Assembly (NCBI GenBank): GCA_031002005.1
Contig: CM061920.1
Coordinates: 112,954,095-113,018,094, forward strand
DNA from: Vandiemenella viatica
Taxonomy: Eukaryota > Arthropoda > Insecta > Orthoptera > Morabidae
Length of the DNA: 64,000 bases
Direction: 5' to 3'
In this document: piece after piece, positions 45,150 to 57,749 of the stretch
Numbering within the stretch: position 1 is the stretch's first letter
How the letters are laid out: each line of letters begins with the position of its first letter
The notes under the pieces: generated by a model
The model's database searches: none
What the model saw: only the letters and a program-made list of their open reading frames with translations
Told to the model about the DNA's origin: nothing
Made by a program: the position numbers and the translations under genes

Positions 45150-45475
45150 TTTCAAAACATCCTTCTACAAACATGATTGGAATGGCCTTAGTTTCTACCC
45201 CCATTAAAATAATCATGTACACCAAACTGTTCATAAAAAAACACTCTTTTTCCTACTCTCTTTTTCATTACAAATTCTACACCAGTAACTCCACTGAAAA
45301 CTTTTGTGTTAATTATTCTGTGTTCCCCAGAAACATTCCACTTAAATTCACTATCCCCAAAAACATCTAATTTAAGTCATTCAATCGCTTTTTTTAATTT
45401 TTCTAATCTACCTGTTCTATTCAGACTTCTAACATTCCTTGCTTTGACTTGTAGAATGTTGTTATCCATCCTAGT
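45150..45475 (-). pseudogene. RTE-like AP-endonuclease N-terminal fragment
   Basis: Minus-strand peptide KARNVRSLNRTGRLEKLKKA, then LKLDVFGDSEFKWNVSGEHR and FSGVTGVEFVMKKRVGK. This follows the opening of LINE endonucleases ('N.rgl....k...l...l.r.kiDilgiSE.rW.gsGe...'). Short and broken. Confidence 0.55.
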
Positions 45476-45479
45476 GACT

Positions 45480-46170
45480 CCTCCCTGAGCAGTCCTCACC
45501 TAGAGATGCAATTGGGGAACTATTTTACCTCAGGAACATTTTACCCCGGATAAAGCCATCATTACATATGTGCTTAGAGAGGATTTTGACTTATGGTCTT
45601 TAATACAGTGGCTTCCCTTTGCCTTCTGTATTTCTATGACATTGATCATTTCTGTTTTATCCACTATTAGGGGCCATTTCTGCCACTCTTCCATCCTCTT
45701 TTAGGAGGCTTTGGCAAAAGGTGAGTGACTACTTCTATCAGGATTCTTTCAGTTGCCAAGGCCTTATCCGTGTAAACAGTGTCCATCATGTGAAGGAGAG
45801 GTTACCATTTGACTGTAAAACATCATACTGACCATATTAAACATTTCAAACAGTCAAATTATAACTCAAAACATTTTTACTGGCACAGTATTCCCAATTA
45901 CCATTTCTTAATTATCACAGAAAAGACAGAGGTACTATTATTACATTTATAACAGTTTTTCCATTCATTTTAAAGAGTTTACAATTTATTGCCACACATT
46001 CATAAATTAATTATGCAAATTTACAATCAATTGCATCATCTCTCTTTCTCAACCACAAATTTAATTAATTACAAGGTTGGTAATTAATATATGCCTACAG
46101 TAAGAATGATTTATTGGCAATTCCAAGAGGTGCATTGAAAAATATTCAGAGTTTCATAAATTCAAGCAAC
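45480..46170. other. No recognised feature
   Basis: AT-rich sequence between two LINE remnants. No motif found. Confidence 0.35.
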
Positions 46171-46172
46171 TT

Positions 46173-48310
46173 TTGCAGAGAGGGGAGTCAATATCATGTA
46201 AAACAAAAAGAGACCTGTACTTAAAAGTAAGAGAATCAGATAACTATACACTGAAAGCTCATTATAAACTTTATTCTAAAATACTAAGAAATGTAATAAG
46301 AAAGGCCAAGAACAGGTATATATCAAAGAAAATAGAGAATTCAGGCAATAAGATGAAAACTATATGGAATATAATAATAAGTGAAACAGGAAAGTCTGTA
46401 AATCATTCCAAAGACATAAAAAAAGACCAAAGTGGATCTGTTCATAGTGAAGTAGGTGAAGTTTGTGAAATATTTAACAAACATTTTACTACAGTTGTAG
46501 AGAAATTAGGCATAGAAAAGCAGTCCCCTCATAATGCCCTAAGGCTTCTTTAGACTGCTTACCCAAATAGATTTGTGGAAATGCAATTGCCACCAGTAAC
46601 AGTCAAAGAAATAAATAAACTCATGAAACATTGAAACCTAAAAAAATTCTTCCAGCTATGACAATATTTCATGTAAATTACTGAAAAGATGTTCAGATTG
46701 TATTGATCATGTACTTGCCCACATTTGTAATGAATTGTTAATGCAATGTGTGTTTCCAAATAGACTAAAATATGCAGTTGTGAAACCATTGTTTAAAAAA
46801 GGAGAATCAACATGTGTAGATAACTATCATCCCATTTCATTACTTTCCAGATTCTCAAAGATTTTTTAAAAAGTCATGTATTGTAGGGTAATAAAACATG
46901 TTACCCAAAATATTATACTCACTAAATCACAATTTGGGTTCCAAAAAGTATCATCTATAGAAATGGCTTAGGAATATTTTGTGATCTTGCAAAAGCATTT
47001 GACTGTGTAAATCATGAATTACTTTTGAAGAAATTGGAATACTATGGTATTTATGGAATTGCAGGTAAATGGTTTAAATCATACATGGAAAGTCGAATGC
47101 AAAAAGTTTCAATTTTTGATTCTAAAATAAGTAAAGATGCTTCATCAGACTGGGAGAAAATAAAACATGGAATTCCACAAGGTTCTGTCCTAGGACCCCT
47201 CCTCTTTTTGTTGTACATCAATGACCTTCCTGGAAACTTACCTGACAAAGTTAAGAGTGTTTTATTTGCAGATGACACTAACTTGACTGTGAGAAAAACA
47301 CCAAACAGCAATCTAGAATTTAATGTATATGAAGTACTTAGTGAAGTAACAAATTGGTTTGAGGCTTGTTCATTAAAATTAAATTTTGAAAAAACACATT
47401 ACATTAGGTTTAAAACAAAAAATTATGCACAGCGAGATTTACAAGTAAGCTATAAAAACAACACAATATTAGAAACAAGGAGTATAAAATTCCTTGGTAT
47501 TAAAATAGATGAGAAACACTGTTGGCATGAACATATCACTTCACTACTGAAGAAGTTAAGTAGTGACACGTTTCCAATACGAACACTTTCTCTAACAGCA
47601 GATCTAGAATTAACAAAACAGGTTTACTCCTCATATTTTCTTTCAGTAATGTCATATGGCACAATTTTTTGGGGAAACTCTTCACAAAGTTAAAAAGTTT
47701 TCATTCACAGAAAAGAGCTATTAGGATGTTGTGTAGGGTAAAACCAAGAAACCAAGAACTTCTTGCAGACAACTTTTTAAAAAACTCAATGTTCTAACAA
47801 TGACTTCTCAGTATATATATTCTCTCATGTGCTTTGTCATAGATCATTTTAACCTGTTTACTTCTAATTCACAGGTACACAATTTCAATACAAGAAGCAG
47901 AAATAACTTTCAATAACTTGCACAAACCACAAACAGCTCTGTCGTTAGTACAAATAGGAGTTAATTATTCTGGTATAAATCTGTCTAATAAACTTCCCAA
48001 GGGTATAAGACAGTTTGCAGAAAATAAAGATATATTTAAAGAAAAACTGAGAGATTATCTTATTGGCAATTCCTTCTATTCCATTCATGAATTTGAACAA
48101 AATAATTAATTGTATTCAATATGAATTTTGCAAAACTCATTTGTAAAAATTTATGTTTATTTTATTCTCTTTATTTTTCTTTGTAACATATAATTGTTTT
48201 TACTATTATTATGATTCATATTGTATGTATGTATATTAACTGTGACATGTTTCACATCCCAGAGGTGCTTCCTCAGCAGGGATCCATGAAACAAGATTGC
48301 TAAATAAAAA
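46173..48310 (+). pseudogene. CR1/Jockey-group LINE, second copy (5'-truncated)
   Basis: The linker ORF (KIENSGNKMKTIWNIIISET, VCEIFNKHFTTVVEKLG) starts at 46173. RT is at 46960-47693: FCDLAKAFDCVNHELL, GIPQGSVLGPLLFLLYINDL, VLFADDTNLTV (catalytic ADD at 47268-47276), LKLNFEKTHYIRF and IKFLGIKIDEKHCWHEH. The tail at 47918-48109 has VQIGVNYSGINLSNKLPKGI and GNSFYSIHEFEQN. Motif by motif it parallels the copy at 26460-29284, but they differ enough to be separate subfamilies. Stops near 46553 and a frameshift near 46960 break it. It ends in CTAAATAAAAATAAATAAC near 48318. Confidence 0.8.
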
Positions 48311-48319
48311 TAAATAACA

Positions 48320-49480
48320 GACTGCTTATAAGAATGTGAGGGAACAATTTATCAAATAAGAAGGAACTATTAGTGGACAGCCCAAATAATTCTTGAACAA
48401 TTTCATTTTCTGACCAGCTGTGATAATGAAGGATTTTTGCGTATCTGCCATTTTGGTGGAAATCAGCAGAGGATGTTGGAGTACTGATAATCTAAGGTTT
48501 GCTTGAAAAACAGTGTTACTAAGATCCAGAGACTTGTACTGAAGACATCAATTAACACACTTAGTACTGGAGGCACTTGTTACTGTGGTGAGGAGAGAAT
48601 AGGATGGCTGCTGAATGATCTGTGGTCTATTACATGCCTAATGCTGGTACTGAGTAGCTTTATGGATACTGAAATGACGATAACACATCACAACATACTT
48701 GCTGAAAGAACTGTGGGCTACAACAGATGCATCTTGCTGGTGCTGAATAGCAATTAGATGTGGCTGATCCAACTGAAACAATGGATAAGAGAATATATCG
48801 CACATTTGCTGCAACAACGTTATCATGAATTTTGAGATATTACCACAGTGACAATTCTAAGAGTGTGACTTTTAACCTCATATGAATCTCCTGAAAAATT
48901 GTGATTTTTGAGTTATGACGTTGTTGCAGCAAGTGAGCTATATAGTATGTCTGCCACCATTGTACAAAAAGAATTTAAGCCACAGTTCATTAAACCCACA
49001 GTAACAAACCACTATGTTTCAATATACATTTATATACCATGCTCTACATCAATTAGACATGTTTGTGAATTGCAATATTTCATTTCGTAACTTTTCATTT
49101 ATTTTTTTCTCTAGTTTCAATAATTCTTTGTGAATTACTTCAGTTTCTGAATCTTATATAAATATTCTATTCAATTTTCAAACAAAATAGGAAATCCAAT
49201 ATTCTTGAACCATCGATTATATTTGTGGGTATCATAGATAGTATCAACTTACACCTGTCCTTGGGGTCATATCGATACTTTAATATTAATTTTTCAATGT
49301 CAGCATATTAACATATACAATTAATTTACTGGCACCTAACTCAACAACAAGATTATTATGCAGTGACAATAAGAACTATGCAAACACATAGTGTCATGGT
49401 CAGAACTTAAAAGAAAATCACACAATACACAACTTTGAACCATCAGGAAAATCCCCCTTGTCTAGCACTCCTCTCTTTAT
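48320..49480. other. No recognised feature
   Basis: Includes an open frame at 48503-48757 without a recognisable domain. The two phrases TGCTGGTACTGAGTAGC and TGCTGGTGCTGAATAGC about 90 bp apart hint at old local duplication. Confidence 0.35.
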
Positions 49481-49489
49481 GACTTTGTT

Positions 49490-50991
49490 CATTATACTCT
49501 TATAGTTCACTATCAACAGCTCCCTTCTCATGTAAAGGACACCCAACACTTTCCCTTCTGGCTTTCTCTAATACCAAACCCTCTTCCTTCCAACTCCATA
49601 CTGGTTACCATTGACATCACGTCCTTGTACACAAACATTACACAATGGCATGACCTCAAGGACATGGAACATTTTCAGGACCAGCGCCCACCCAACTGCC
49701 TGCCTATGACGTCCTCACTCATCAAAATGGCGCACCTGATTCTCAATAACAACTACTTCTCCTTTGAAAGCAACATATATCACCAAGCCTGTGGCACTGC
49801 CATGGGCACCCACATGGTCCCATCTTATGCCAATCTCTTCATGGGCCATCTGGAACAGACATATCTGGAGGAAGTCCTTCTCAAACACCTCATCTGGCTT
49901 TGATTCATTGATGACATCTTTATGATTTCGACACATGGAAAAAATGAACTGCTAAATTTCCTGAACCATCACAATCTTAGCAGCTTAAGCATGCTGAAAT
50001 TCACTTGGTTCTACTCCCACACCCACACCACATTCCTGGATATGGATTTATCCCTCTCTAATGGCTTCCTCAACTCTTCAGTCCACATCAAACCCACCAA
50101 CCTTCAACAGTATCACCATTACGATAGTTGCCACCAGTACCATAACAAACGTTCCCTCCCCTACAGTCTTGGCATTCGAGGTAGTCACATATGTTCCAAC
50201 CAACAGTCCCCCTTGGATTATTCAAACACTATTTCACAAGCATTGATTTCTCACAACTACCCTCCAGCTTTGGTGAAATAACAGCTTTCACTGGCAACAT
50301 TACAACCCACTCAGCCCATCAGAAATCCGAAACCCGCAAAAACCAAACAAAATTCAGTCTTGGTCACACAATACTACCCAGGCCTTCAATCCATCAACAG
50401 AATCCTCCGGCAGGGCTATGATTTCCTACAAACCTGCCCTGAAATGAGATCCATTCTTCCTAAAATCCTCCATGCCCCTTCTAGAACTTATTTCACCAGA
50501 CCTCCTAACCTAAGGAAACTTCCAGTCCACAAACATAGTCTTCCTCATCCCAAAAGTCAGCCCCAAGGCTCTTTCCCATGCATTAGACCCCACTACAAGA
50601 TGTGCGACAAACACCATGCCTCCACCACTTTCACCAACCCTGTGACAGGGGAAAGGTTCCCTATCATACAACACGCCACCTGTAAAACCTCCAATGTAAT
50701 TTACCAGTTAACATGCAACCATTGTCTGGCTTAATATATATAGGTTTGACCACAAATCCAGTTTCCATAAGAATAAATGGCCACCGACAAGTGGTGTTCA
50801 CATGGAACCCAATGCACCCAGTTACTGCCCATGCCATCACCCATGACTCGAATAATTTCAACTCTTTTTACATGATCCAGGCTATCAGAGCCCTACCTAA
50901 TAGCAGCAGCTCCTCTGAACTCAGAAGGTGGGAACTTGCCTACCAGTACAAACTGGGCACAAGGCATCCACTTGGTCTCCACTTCAGATAA
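49490..50991 (+). pseudogene. Penelope-like RT/GIY-YIG polyprotein, broken
   Basis: RT blocks: LVTIDITSLYTNITQ (first catalytic Asp region), FESNIYHQACGTAMGTHMVP with SYANLFMGHLEQ, and FIDDIFMIS (catalytic DD, 49904-49930) followed by HTTFLDMDLSL. A TGA at 49901-49903 replaces the usual Arg codon (probable CGA to TGA). Then SVHIKPTNLQQYHHYDSCHQ and further frames to 50734. GIY-YIG: NVIYQLTCNHC at 50693, a one-base shift, YIG at 50737-50745, VSIRINGHR with the catalytic Arg, and ELRRWELAYQYKLGT with the terminal Glu region. The nuclease nicks target DNA for priming (family knowledge). Confidence 0.88.
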
Positions 50992-51720
50992 TACCCAATC
51001 ATTATTATTATTAATATTTTTACTTAAGTTTACCCCTTTAGTAATCCTCTCTTTGCCGCCATCCCCAGTACCTATATCGAACCACCACTAACCTAAGGTG
51101 ATGGTTACTTCATAGTATCTTTGGTTTAAAAATTATAATTATTGTATTATTATTTTTTATATTTTTAATAAATATACATATATGTATATCAATTTTTTTT
51201 AAATTTTCATATTTAGTTTTAATTATATTTTGCTCTTCCAACCAAACAAAGATCATTTTGGATATTTATCTATGCTCAGGTATTAGCTCTGAACCACTGC
51301 CTCTAGCTTTTCTCTGTATGAATTTATCCCCACCATTTTCCTGGCCAACAGTCTATCTGAGAGACAGTCTCCAGAATCACCCACCTCCCATAATGGTCTC
51401 CTTTTGATAAAGGGCTCATCCTGAAAATTTCTTTATCAGTTGTGTTTTTTGTCTTTTCTGTGTGTTTGCGCCCCACATCCATCATCTTAAGGTAAGTGGT
51501 GGCTCATTTCCAAATCCTAATTTAATTCCTTTTCGTTACTTAGTGACTTGAAAAAGGAGTTTTCACCCAAAATATTGTATTTTCTTTGTTTGTGTGTTGT
51601 TTTGTTTTGCTGCCCTCCTCCCTTCAACTTTGGTTAGAGTTGGGTGTATTTTACCTGTCCTTTCCATATAAATATGGCCTCACAGCATTTCTTCCCTTTC
51701 ATTGTTACCTATGTATATAT
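49490..51720 (+). mobile_element. Penelope-like element with GIY-YIG endonuclease
   Basis: Coding part 49490-50991 plus a 3' region to about 51720. The 3' region recurs at 15775-16945 and in part at 37270-37400. Penelope-like elements differ from LINEs in pairing an RT with a C-terminal GIY-YIG nuclease. Its right end abuts the inverted tandem-repeat element that begins at 51751. Confidence 0.82.
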
Positions 51721-51750
51721 AAGAAAGGATAGGGAAATATGACCCAACAT

Positions 51751-53281
51751 CTAGGGACTTGACTCTGATCAGTCTAATACGCGCTACCACTTTAAGCACC
51801 AAATTCTGAAAAATTCTATTTTAATTTATGATTTTAGCTAGCTGGAGACCTTAATTTTTAAAATGATATGTCATTTATCGATTTTGGCTAGGTATCGAAG
51901 AATATAAATGGCTTAAATAATAATAATAATAAAAAAACACGTTGTATAAATAATATTGATACTTTTGCCCTTTAAGGGTTGAATTCCAAAAAAAATTCTT
52001 TTTATAAAATATGGTGTGACCAAAGCAGCCACCTTGGTCTTTAAAATGATACCTCATTTAGCGATTTTGGTTAGTTATCAAGCGAGGTAAAGAAAAATAA
52101 AAGTTTTGAGAAATGATAATATTTTTGCCCCTTAAGGATTGAATTTGTAGAAAGTTTTTTCTTAAAATATGATGTGACAATAGTGGTTAATTTAATATTT
52201 AAATTATTGATTTCGGTTAGGTATCACGGAAAATAAATAGCTGGTGACAGAAAAATGTGTTGTAAAAATATTAATAGTTTTGCCCTCTAAGGTTAGAATT
52301 TTTTTTAAAAAATTTCTTCAAATGTGGTAACGGAACCGAAGACATTATGAAGACCTCAGTCTTTTAAATGATATCTCATTTATCAGTTTTGTTTAATTGT
52401 CAAGGGAGATAAATGACTAGAGATACAAAAAATGAATTTTAGAAAAATTGACACTTTTGCCTTTAAGGTTCGAATTCCTTTCTTAAAAAAATAATGTTAC
52501 CATGACAGAGATATTAGTCTTTAATATGATATCTCATTTATCTATATCGGTTATATATCAAGGGATATAAATAGCTCGTCAAACAAAAATGTGTTGTTGA
52601 ACCATCTATACTTTTTCCCTTTAAAGGTTGAATTCCAAAAACTTCTTTCCTAAAATATGAAGTCACCAAAGCTGAGACATTATTCCTGATAATCTTACTT
52701 GATTTATCGATTTTTAATAGATATCAAGGGAGATAAGTGGCTCGAGACACAAAAAACGCATTTTAGAAAAATTGACATTTTTGCCCTTTAAGGATCAAAT
52801 TACGAAAAATTCATTCTTAAAATATAATGTTACCATGGTGGAGACCTTATTATTTAATATGATACCTAATTTATCTATATCAGTTAGATATTAAGTGAGA
52901 TAAATCGCTTGTGACACAAAAACGCATTGCAAAAATATTGATACTTTTGCCCTTTAAGGGTCGAATTTCGAAAAATTTCTGTCTTAAGATATGACGTCAC
53001 TAAAGCGGAGATCTTAATCTTTAAAATGAAACTTCATTAAACGATTTCAGATAGGTATCCAGGGAGATAAATGACTTGTAACACAGAAAACAGCATTTTA
53101 AAAATATTGACTTTTTGCCCTTTAAGGGTCGAATTCCGAAAACTTAATTTCTTAAAATATGATGTGACCAAAGTGGAGACCATATGCTTTAAAATGACAC
53201 CTCTTTCATTGATTTTGGTTAAGTATGACGGAAGATACAGGCTTGTGACAAAAAAATACTTCATAGAAATAATATATATGA
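51751..53281 (-). mobile_element. Tandem-repeat-bearing mobile element, copy 2 (inverted)
   Basis: About 9 units of the same 167-bp repeat as at 7675-12098, here on the opposite strand (CCCTTTAAGGGT, ATGATGTGACC and similar words). Read on the minus strand it starts A|TCATATATATTATTTCTAT at 53281 and ends GAATTTGGTGCTTAAAGTGG, then CAGAGTCAAGTCCCTAG at 51751, the same borders as copy 1. A small palindrome GACT-GATCAG-AGTC lies just inside the CTAG end, consistent with a Helitron-type 3' hairpin. No ORF of note. Confidence 0.78.
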
Positions 53282-53429
53282 TTGTTGAGGGTATATTATC
53301 ATTGAAAGTGGTAGACCAACATAATAACTGAGTGAGGATACATATAATAAATATCAAATTTTGAAAAACTATAAGTGAAAAATAAAATATCATAAATATA
53401 AGAATATAAGAAATGTAAATAGTAGAGCT

Positions 53430-53920
53430 AATTAATGTTGGGTCTGGTGGGAGGAATTTATTGGAGATTTAGGGCAGGAGAATGTCTGGTGTCCAGGATA
53501 TTCTGATAGGCTAGTTCCCATCTACATACTTCAGAGGAGGTTCTGTTGTCAGAGAAAACCCTGATCGCACTAACTGAGAAGCGGGTGTTAAAATTATTCA
53601 GTTTGTGGGAACTGGCATGTTTTGCAACTGGATGGGCCTCATTGTTAGTATATACTATCTGCCTGTACTATCTGATAGCAAGTGGATTAGTAGTGAGGCC
53701 TGTACATGAGGGTAGCTGCGGGAAATGAGAGCTCCAGACAGGTTTTCTGTGTATTGGGAAAGAGATTCTTCATCAGAGCAGAGGCGACTTCCACAGATGG
53801 CCAGACTGTAAGGAAGGGAATGTTTGATGTCCATGGGATGACAACTGTTAAAATGAAGATATTGCTGTGGATTTGTAGGTTTGATATGAACAGAGGTATG
53901 CAGATGCCCATTATTCAAGG
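53430..53920 (-). pseudogene. Penelope-like fragment with internal deletion, minus strand
   Basis: Minus-strand NNGHLHTSVHIKPTNPQQYL and SRLCSDEESLSQYTENLSGA match SSVHIKPTNLQQYHHY...SHICSN of the element at 49490. The peptide then jumps to ASSHKLNNFNTRF, SAIRVFSD and TSSEVCRWELAYQNILDTRH, the end of the GIY-YIG domain. The middle, including GIY-YIG itself, is deleted. Confidence 0.75.
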
Positions 53921-54117
53921 AATTGCTGTATGCTGAAAAATTGCGCTTGTCTTGTTTTTTTTTTTTTTTTTTTTTTTTTTGTTCGTCATCCCAGCTGCCT
54001 TCATCTGTCGTAAGTCTAACACTTACTCATATTTCCATATCCTTCCTTATTTTTATTACCTTAAAGAATTTTCCTGCTCATTGTTATTATATTTTACTTG
54101 TGGCTTTACTTCTCATT

Positions 54118-54328
54118 GACATCAAGGTCATTAGAGGTGGGATGGGTCTGGGGACCAAGGATGGGAAGGAATTCAGCCATTACTTTTTAAAGGAAGCATT
54201 CCAGAATTTGCATGGAGAGATTTGGGGAAATCACGGAAAACCAAAATCTGGAAACCTGGCCAGGGATTCGAACGGGCATCCTCCCAAATGTGAGGTCAGA
54301 ACGTTAACCACTCACCCATCATGCTCGG
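54118..54328 (-). mobile_element. tRNA-derived SINE, diverged, minus strand
   Basis: Read on the minus strand: CCGAGCATGATGGGTGAGTG, GGTTAACGTTCTGACCTC, B box CGTTCGAATCC, then TTTTGGTTTTCCGTGATTTC and a tail ending CCTCTAATGACC. Head and body complete but more diverged than the 6881 and 43874 copies. Confidence 0.8.
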
Positions 54329-54329
54329 G

Positions 54330-55260
54330 ACGTAGAATTGGGCCATTTGACAAGGAAGGGACTGCACACACCACAACCTACGGCATGATTAACTCATTAT
54401 GTACTAGTTAATCGAGTGACAGGCAATAACGTGTGTACACCCCTCCATGCCGAATGGCACAATTCTGTGTATATGAATGAGGTTTTTAAATTGAAATATT
54501 GTAAAGTGTGTTCGTATTTTCATGTTCATGAAGTAAGTGATGGATTTTTTCCCATTCTTCTTTATTTCCAAATATCCCTAAAGGGATTTATAATTTCTCT
54601 CACCATGCCTCCATATTCAGTATGCCTTGAGTCGTCTATTTTTATCACCTTGCCAGTTATTTAAAAATAGGTTATGCACAGTGAAGCTACACATGCCTAC
54701 CATGTCCACAGGCATAACATCTACAACGGAAACCATGCTTTTCCCAAACAATGCCTCATCTTCATGTTTACACACATACTGCTGAATTTTATTGAGGCTC
54801 ATTGTGATGGCTCATAATCTGCATAAGTTAAACCATGGTCTGTTGTTCATACTTCATTACCTTCTTCAGATCACTCTCTGTACTAGAAATTTCATTACTC
54901 TCAATACTAATCCCCTCGTCCCCATCACAACCATCTAAACTCAAAATATAATTGTGACAAGGCTAATGTGTAAAGCTAAAGGAACTATATTTCCAATATT
55001 CTGTAATTCTAGCCATCATTTCCAATTTTTTTGATGTAAAACTACAGAATTCCTTATTCTTACAAAACCAAAAATTTCAACTCTTTTCCAAGATTACAAA
55101 AACTCTGTCGTTCACTGTTTTATAGCATTTGTGTCAAACCATTCTCTTTAAGTACCCTACTGTTTGTGAAAATTGCAACACTCAGAAGGAATGGTCTGAA
55201 TCACTTCAAAATAAGAAGGTTAAGATTTTATAGAGAAGATATGCTTGTAGGCCAATCAGC
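54330..55260. other. No recognised gene
   Basis: A minus-strand open stretch at 54617-54802 (MSLNKIQQYVCKHEDEALFG...) and coding-like text on either side might be a decayed transposase, but I cannot name a family. Confidence 0.3.
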
Positions 55261-57240
55261 ACCCGCTTTTGTGTGAGTGGACGGGCCAGTATTATGCCAC
55301 AGTCAGTGCAGAGCTATCAAATAAAGTGAAAATCTCAAGAAGGGCTGGTATGCCCCATCTTGGTCGAAGGGCAAAATATAAGGATGTGAGTAACTTCAAT
55401 CTTTGCAGACTGACTGGTTTCTGGGAGATGGGTCTGTACAGGACATGCTGCTATAACAGTGATGCATGAGTGGTGGAACCAGTGGATAGAACAGGGTAGC
55501 ACCCAGCAGCTTGTATACCTCATAAAGTGACTGGGATGACTGCCATCTTATCTGCATGACCATAATTATCAGAACAGCTTTGTCAATAGTTTAGGGTTGA
55601 CACTGAAACAGGCGTGGACATGTTTGTCTACTGAGGGATGGACTGACGGCATGCATGCCATTGCATCAGCTTCTTTGACCAGAAAACCCAAATACCCTGG
55701 ACTGCAATGGGCATGTGAATGCCATCACTGGAATCCCATGTGGCATGTAGTATAAGTGAGTCCTACTTTAACTTGTACAACAGTAATGGCTGTGTATGTG
55801 TTAAATGTACCTTGGTGAACATCCAGAAGGTAAGAGGAGAAAAAGTACCATGGGCCAGTAGCCCTCCTAGAATTCAAACACCTATTAAAAGAAAATCTGT
55901 TGGCTGTATTTTTTTCTCCTTGCAATTCTCATTCATTAAATCATTGAGATGTCCATGCTGTGGAGGCTTGCACAGACATTCTCACTTTTTTTAGAATTGA
56001 TTTGAGAACATAATTTTTTCATTCTAGCCCCAAAATATGGAATGTTTTGAAAGAAAATATTGGATCATCCCTTCAAGAGCTATCAAAAACAAGATGGTCT
56101 GTGCAGATATATGCCATTTATTAAGCATTTGGCAGAATTACAAACGGTGGTTGAACTTCCTTTTAACTGTGATTTAACTGTGGATGCACATACTGAAGTA
56201 AAGGGCATTCAGAAGTAATGATTTCAATGTGTCCTGATGTCTACAATTTGGCACAAAGTATTTGCTGCAATAAATATAAGTAATGTGCTTCAAGCAAGAG
56301 AATCTACACAGATGTTGTAAGTGCCAATATCAAATGTCTAGTGGAAGAATTAAATTAATTGAGCGATAGTTGGGATACTGTGTATCCAGAAAGTTGCAAG
56401 TTAGCAGAAAATATTGGAATATCACCAGATCTGATTTTAACAATTACTGGCATAGAGAAAGGGAAAGGAAAAATAAAATGCTTTGTAGATGAAACACCAG
56501 AAGAAGATTTAAACTTGAACCCAGAGTACAGTTTTAAAGCAAATGTTTTCATTGTTATTCATTTGTATGAAACATAACTACCAGGTGTACTGCCATAGAC
56601 AACATGATTGACACATTTGGTTTCTTGTGGAACTACATAAGCCCAGATAATTCTACACTATCAGAGCACATAGAAATGGGGGGGGGGGGTGAGGGAGGGG
56701 TGGGGCGAGGCCTAAGATTGATACCAGGTGCACGAGGTTTCTAGCACTGGCCCTGTTGTATACAATAGAGGCATCGTGGCATAGCAGTCAAATGCCAAGT
56801 GTGATTGTTTGGGACACCATTGCCAATAACATTTGATCCCACCTTCTACGTATTGAGGGCAATCTGAACAGCAACATCAGGGAGGTTTTACAGCAAGCCC
56901 TGTTGCAGACAGCACGACTTGCCATATTTCAGCAGGGCAATTCCTGGTCACATATGGCAAGGAACGTGAAAATCTTCAAAGAACTAATGGTATCACTACT
57001 TCCTTGGCATGCATGTTCAGCTGACATGTAATCCATCAAACACATCTGAGAGATGGTCAGTCAGCAACTTGTTCATCCTAGTTCTCTTGCAACCACTTTC
57101 AATGCCTTGTGGATGTGCCAACAAACTGTGTGGCAGTGCATTTCCCAGCAGTATATCAATGCTCTCTTTTATTCCATGCCAAGATGTTTAGAGGTTTGGA
57201 TTGCAGCATGTGGCAGTTTCACATTTCGCAGCCAAACTGT
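55260..57240 (+). pseudogene. Tc1/mariner-type transposase in two halves
   Basis: First half 55390-55835: EMGL-, VMHEWWNQWIEQGSTQQ, LQWACECHHWNPMWHVV, then in the next frame SISESYFNLYNSNGCVCV (the 'FSDESrFnL...DGr.rV' block). Second half 56775-57240: MPSVIVWDTIANN ('GSIMVWGgI'), LLRIEGNLNSN, IREVLQQALLQ, IFQQGNSWSHMARNV ('FQQDNARPHvA', catalytic Asp replaced by Gly), LLPWHACSADM ('LPWPARSPDLSPIE'), and SMPRCLEVWIAACGS. The halves are in order and collinear but separated by about 930 bp holding a hAT fragment. DDE transposases cut and paste DNA; this one is dead. Confidence 0.82.
56030..56580 (+). pseudogene. hAT (ZMYM1-like) transposase fragment inside the Tc1 element
   Basis: PKIWNVLKENIGSSLQELSK with TRWSVQ matches the 'L..LS.TRWs.R..A....' block, then VSANIKCLVEELN (about 56320) and an open 72-codon stretch LSDSWDTVYPESCKLAENIG to 56577. 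This corresponds to the middle of ZMYM1-like hAT transposases, downstream of the part preserved in the 1006-4739 element. Ends not defined. Confidence 0.6.
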
Positions 57241-57748
57241 ACATATTTTTTTGCTGTCCTCAGTCTTTCGACTGGTTTGATGCAATCCTCCATCCCTTCC
57301 TATCTTGTGCTAACCTCTTCATGTCTACATATCCCTTACAACCCATGTCCTCAATTATCTGCTTCATATATTCTAATCTCTGTCTTCCTCTACAGTTCTT
57401 ACCTTCGACTGTTCCCTCCACTAACAAATTAACCAATCCAGCATGTCTCAAAATATGGCCTAACAGCCTGTCTCCTCTTTCCGTAAGCTTCTTCCACAAA
57501 CTTCTTTCTTCACCCATCATTTTCAAAACTCGTTCATTTCATACTTTGTCTGTCCACTTAGTTTTCAGTATTCTTCTGTAGCACCACGTTTCAAATGTTT
57601 CAGTTTTCTTTCTTTCTGGTATTCCTAAAGTCCATGTTTCGCTACCATAAAGTGCTGTGTTCCACACAAAGAATTTTAAAAAGTTATTTCTAATTCCTAG
57701 ATCAATGTTTGAAACTAAAAGATTATACTGTTCTCTAATTCTAATCAT
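57241..57748 (-). pseudogene. LINE 3' end (post-RT domain), minus strand
   Basis: Minus-strand LKFFVWNTALYGSETWTLG, ETFETWCYRRILKTKWTDKV, then in another frame DRLLGHILRHAGLVNLLVEG, KNCRGRQRLEYMKQIIEDMG and RKGWRIASNQSKD. This is the 'YgsEtWt...W.RR.lki.W...GH..RH..l...l.eG...GkR.RGrqr..Y' tail of insect LINEs. One stop/frameshift near 57540. It directly abuts the end of the Tc1 remnant. Confidence 0.78.
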
Positions 57749-57749
57749 T

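Noticed and set aside
50690..50990. GIY-YIG homing endonuclease or SLX1-type host gene
   Set aside because: It follows a Penelope-type RT in the same element, so it is the element's nuclease domain.
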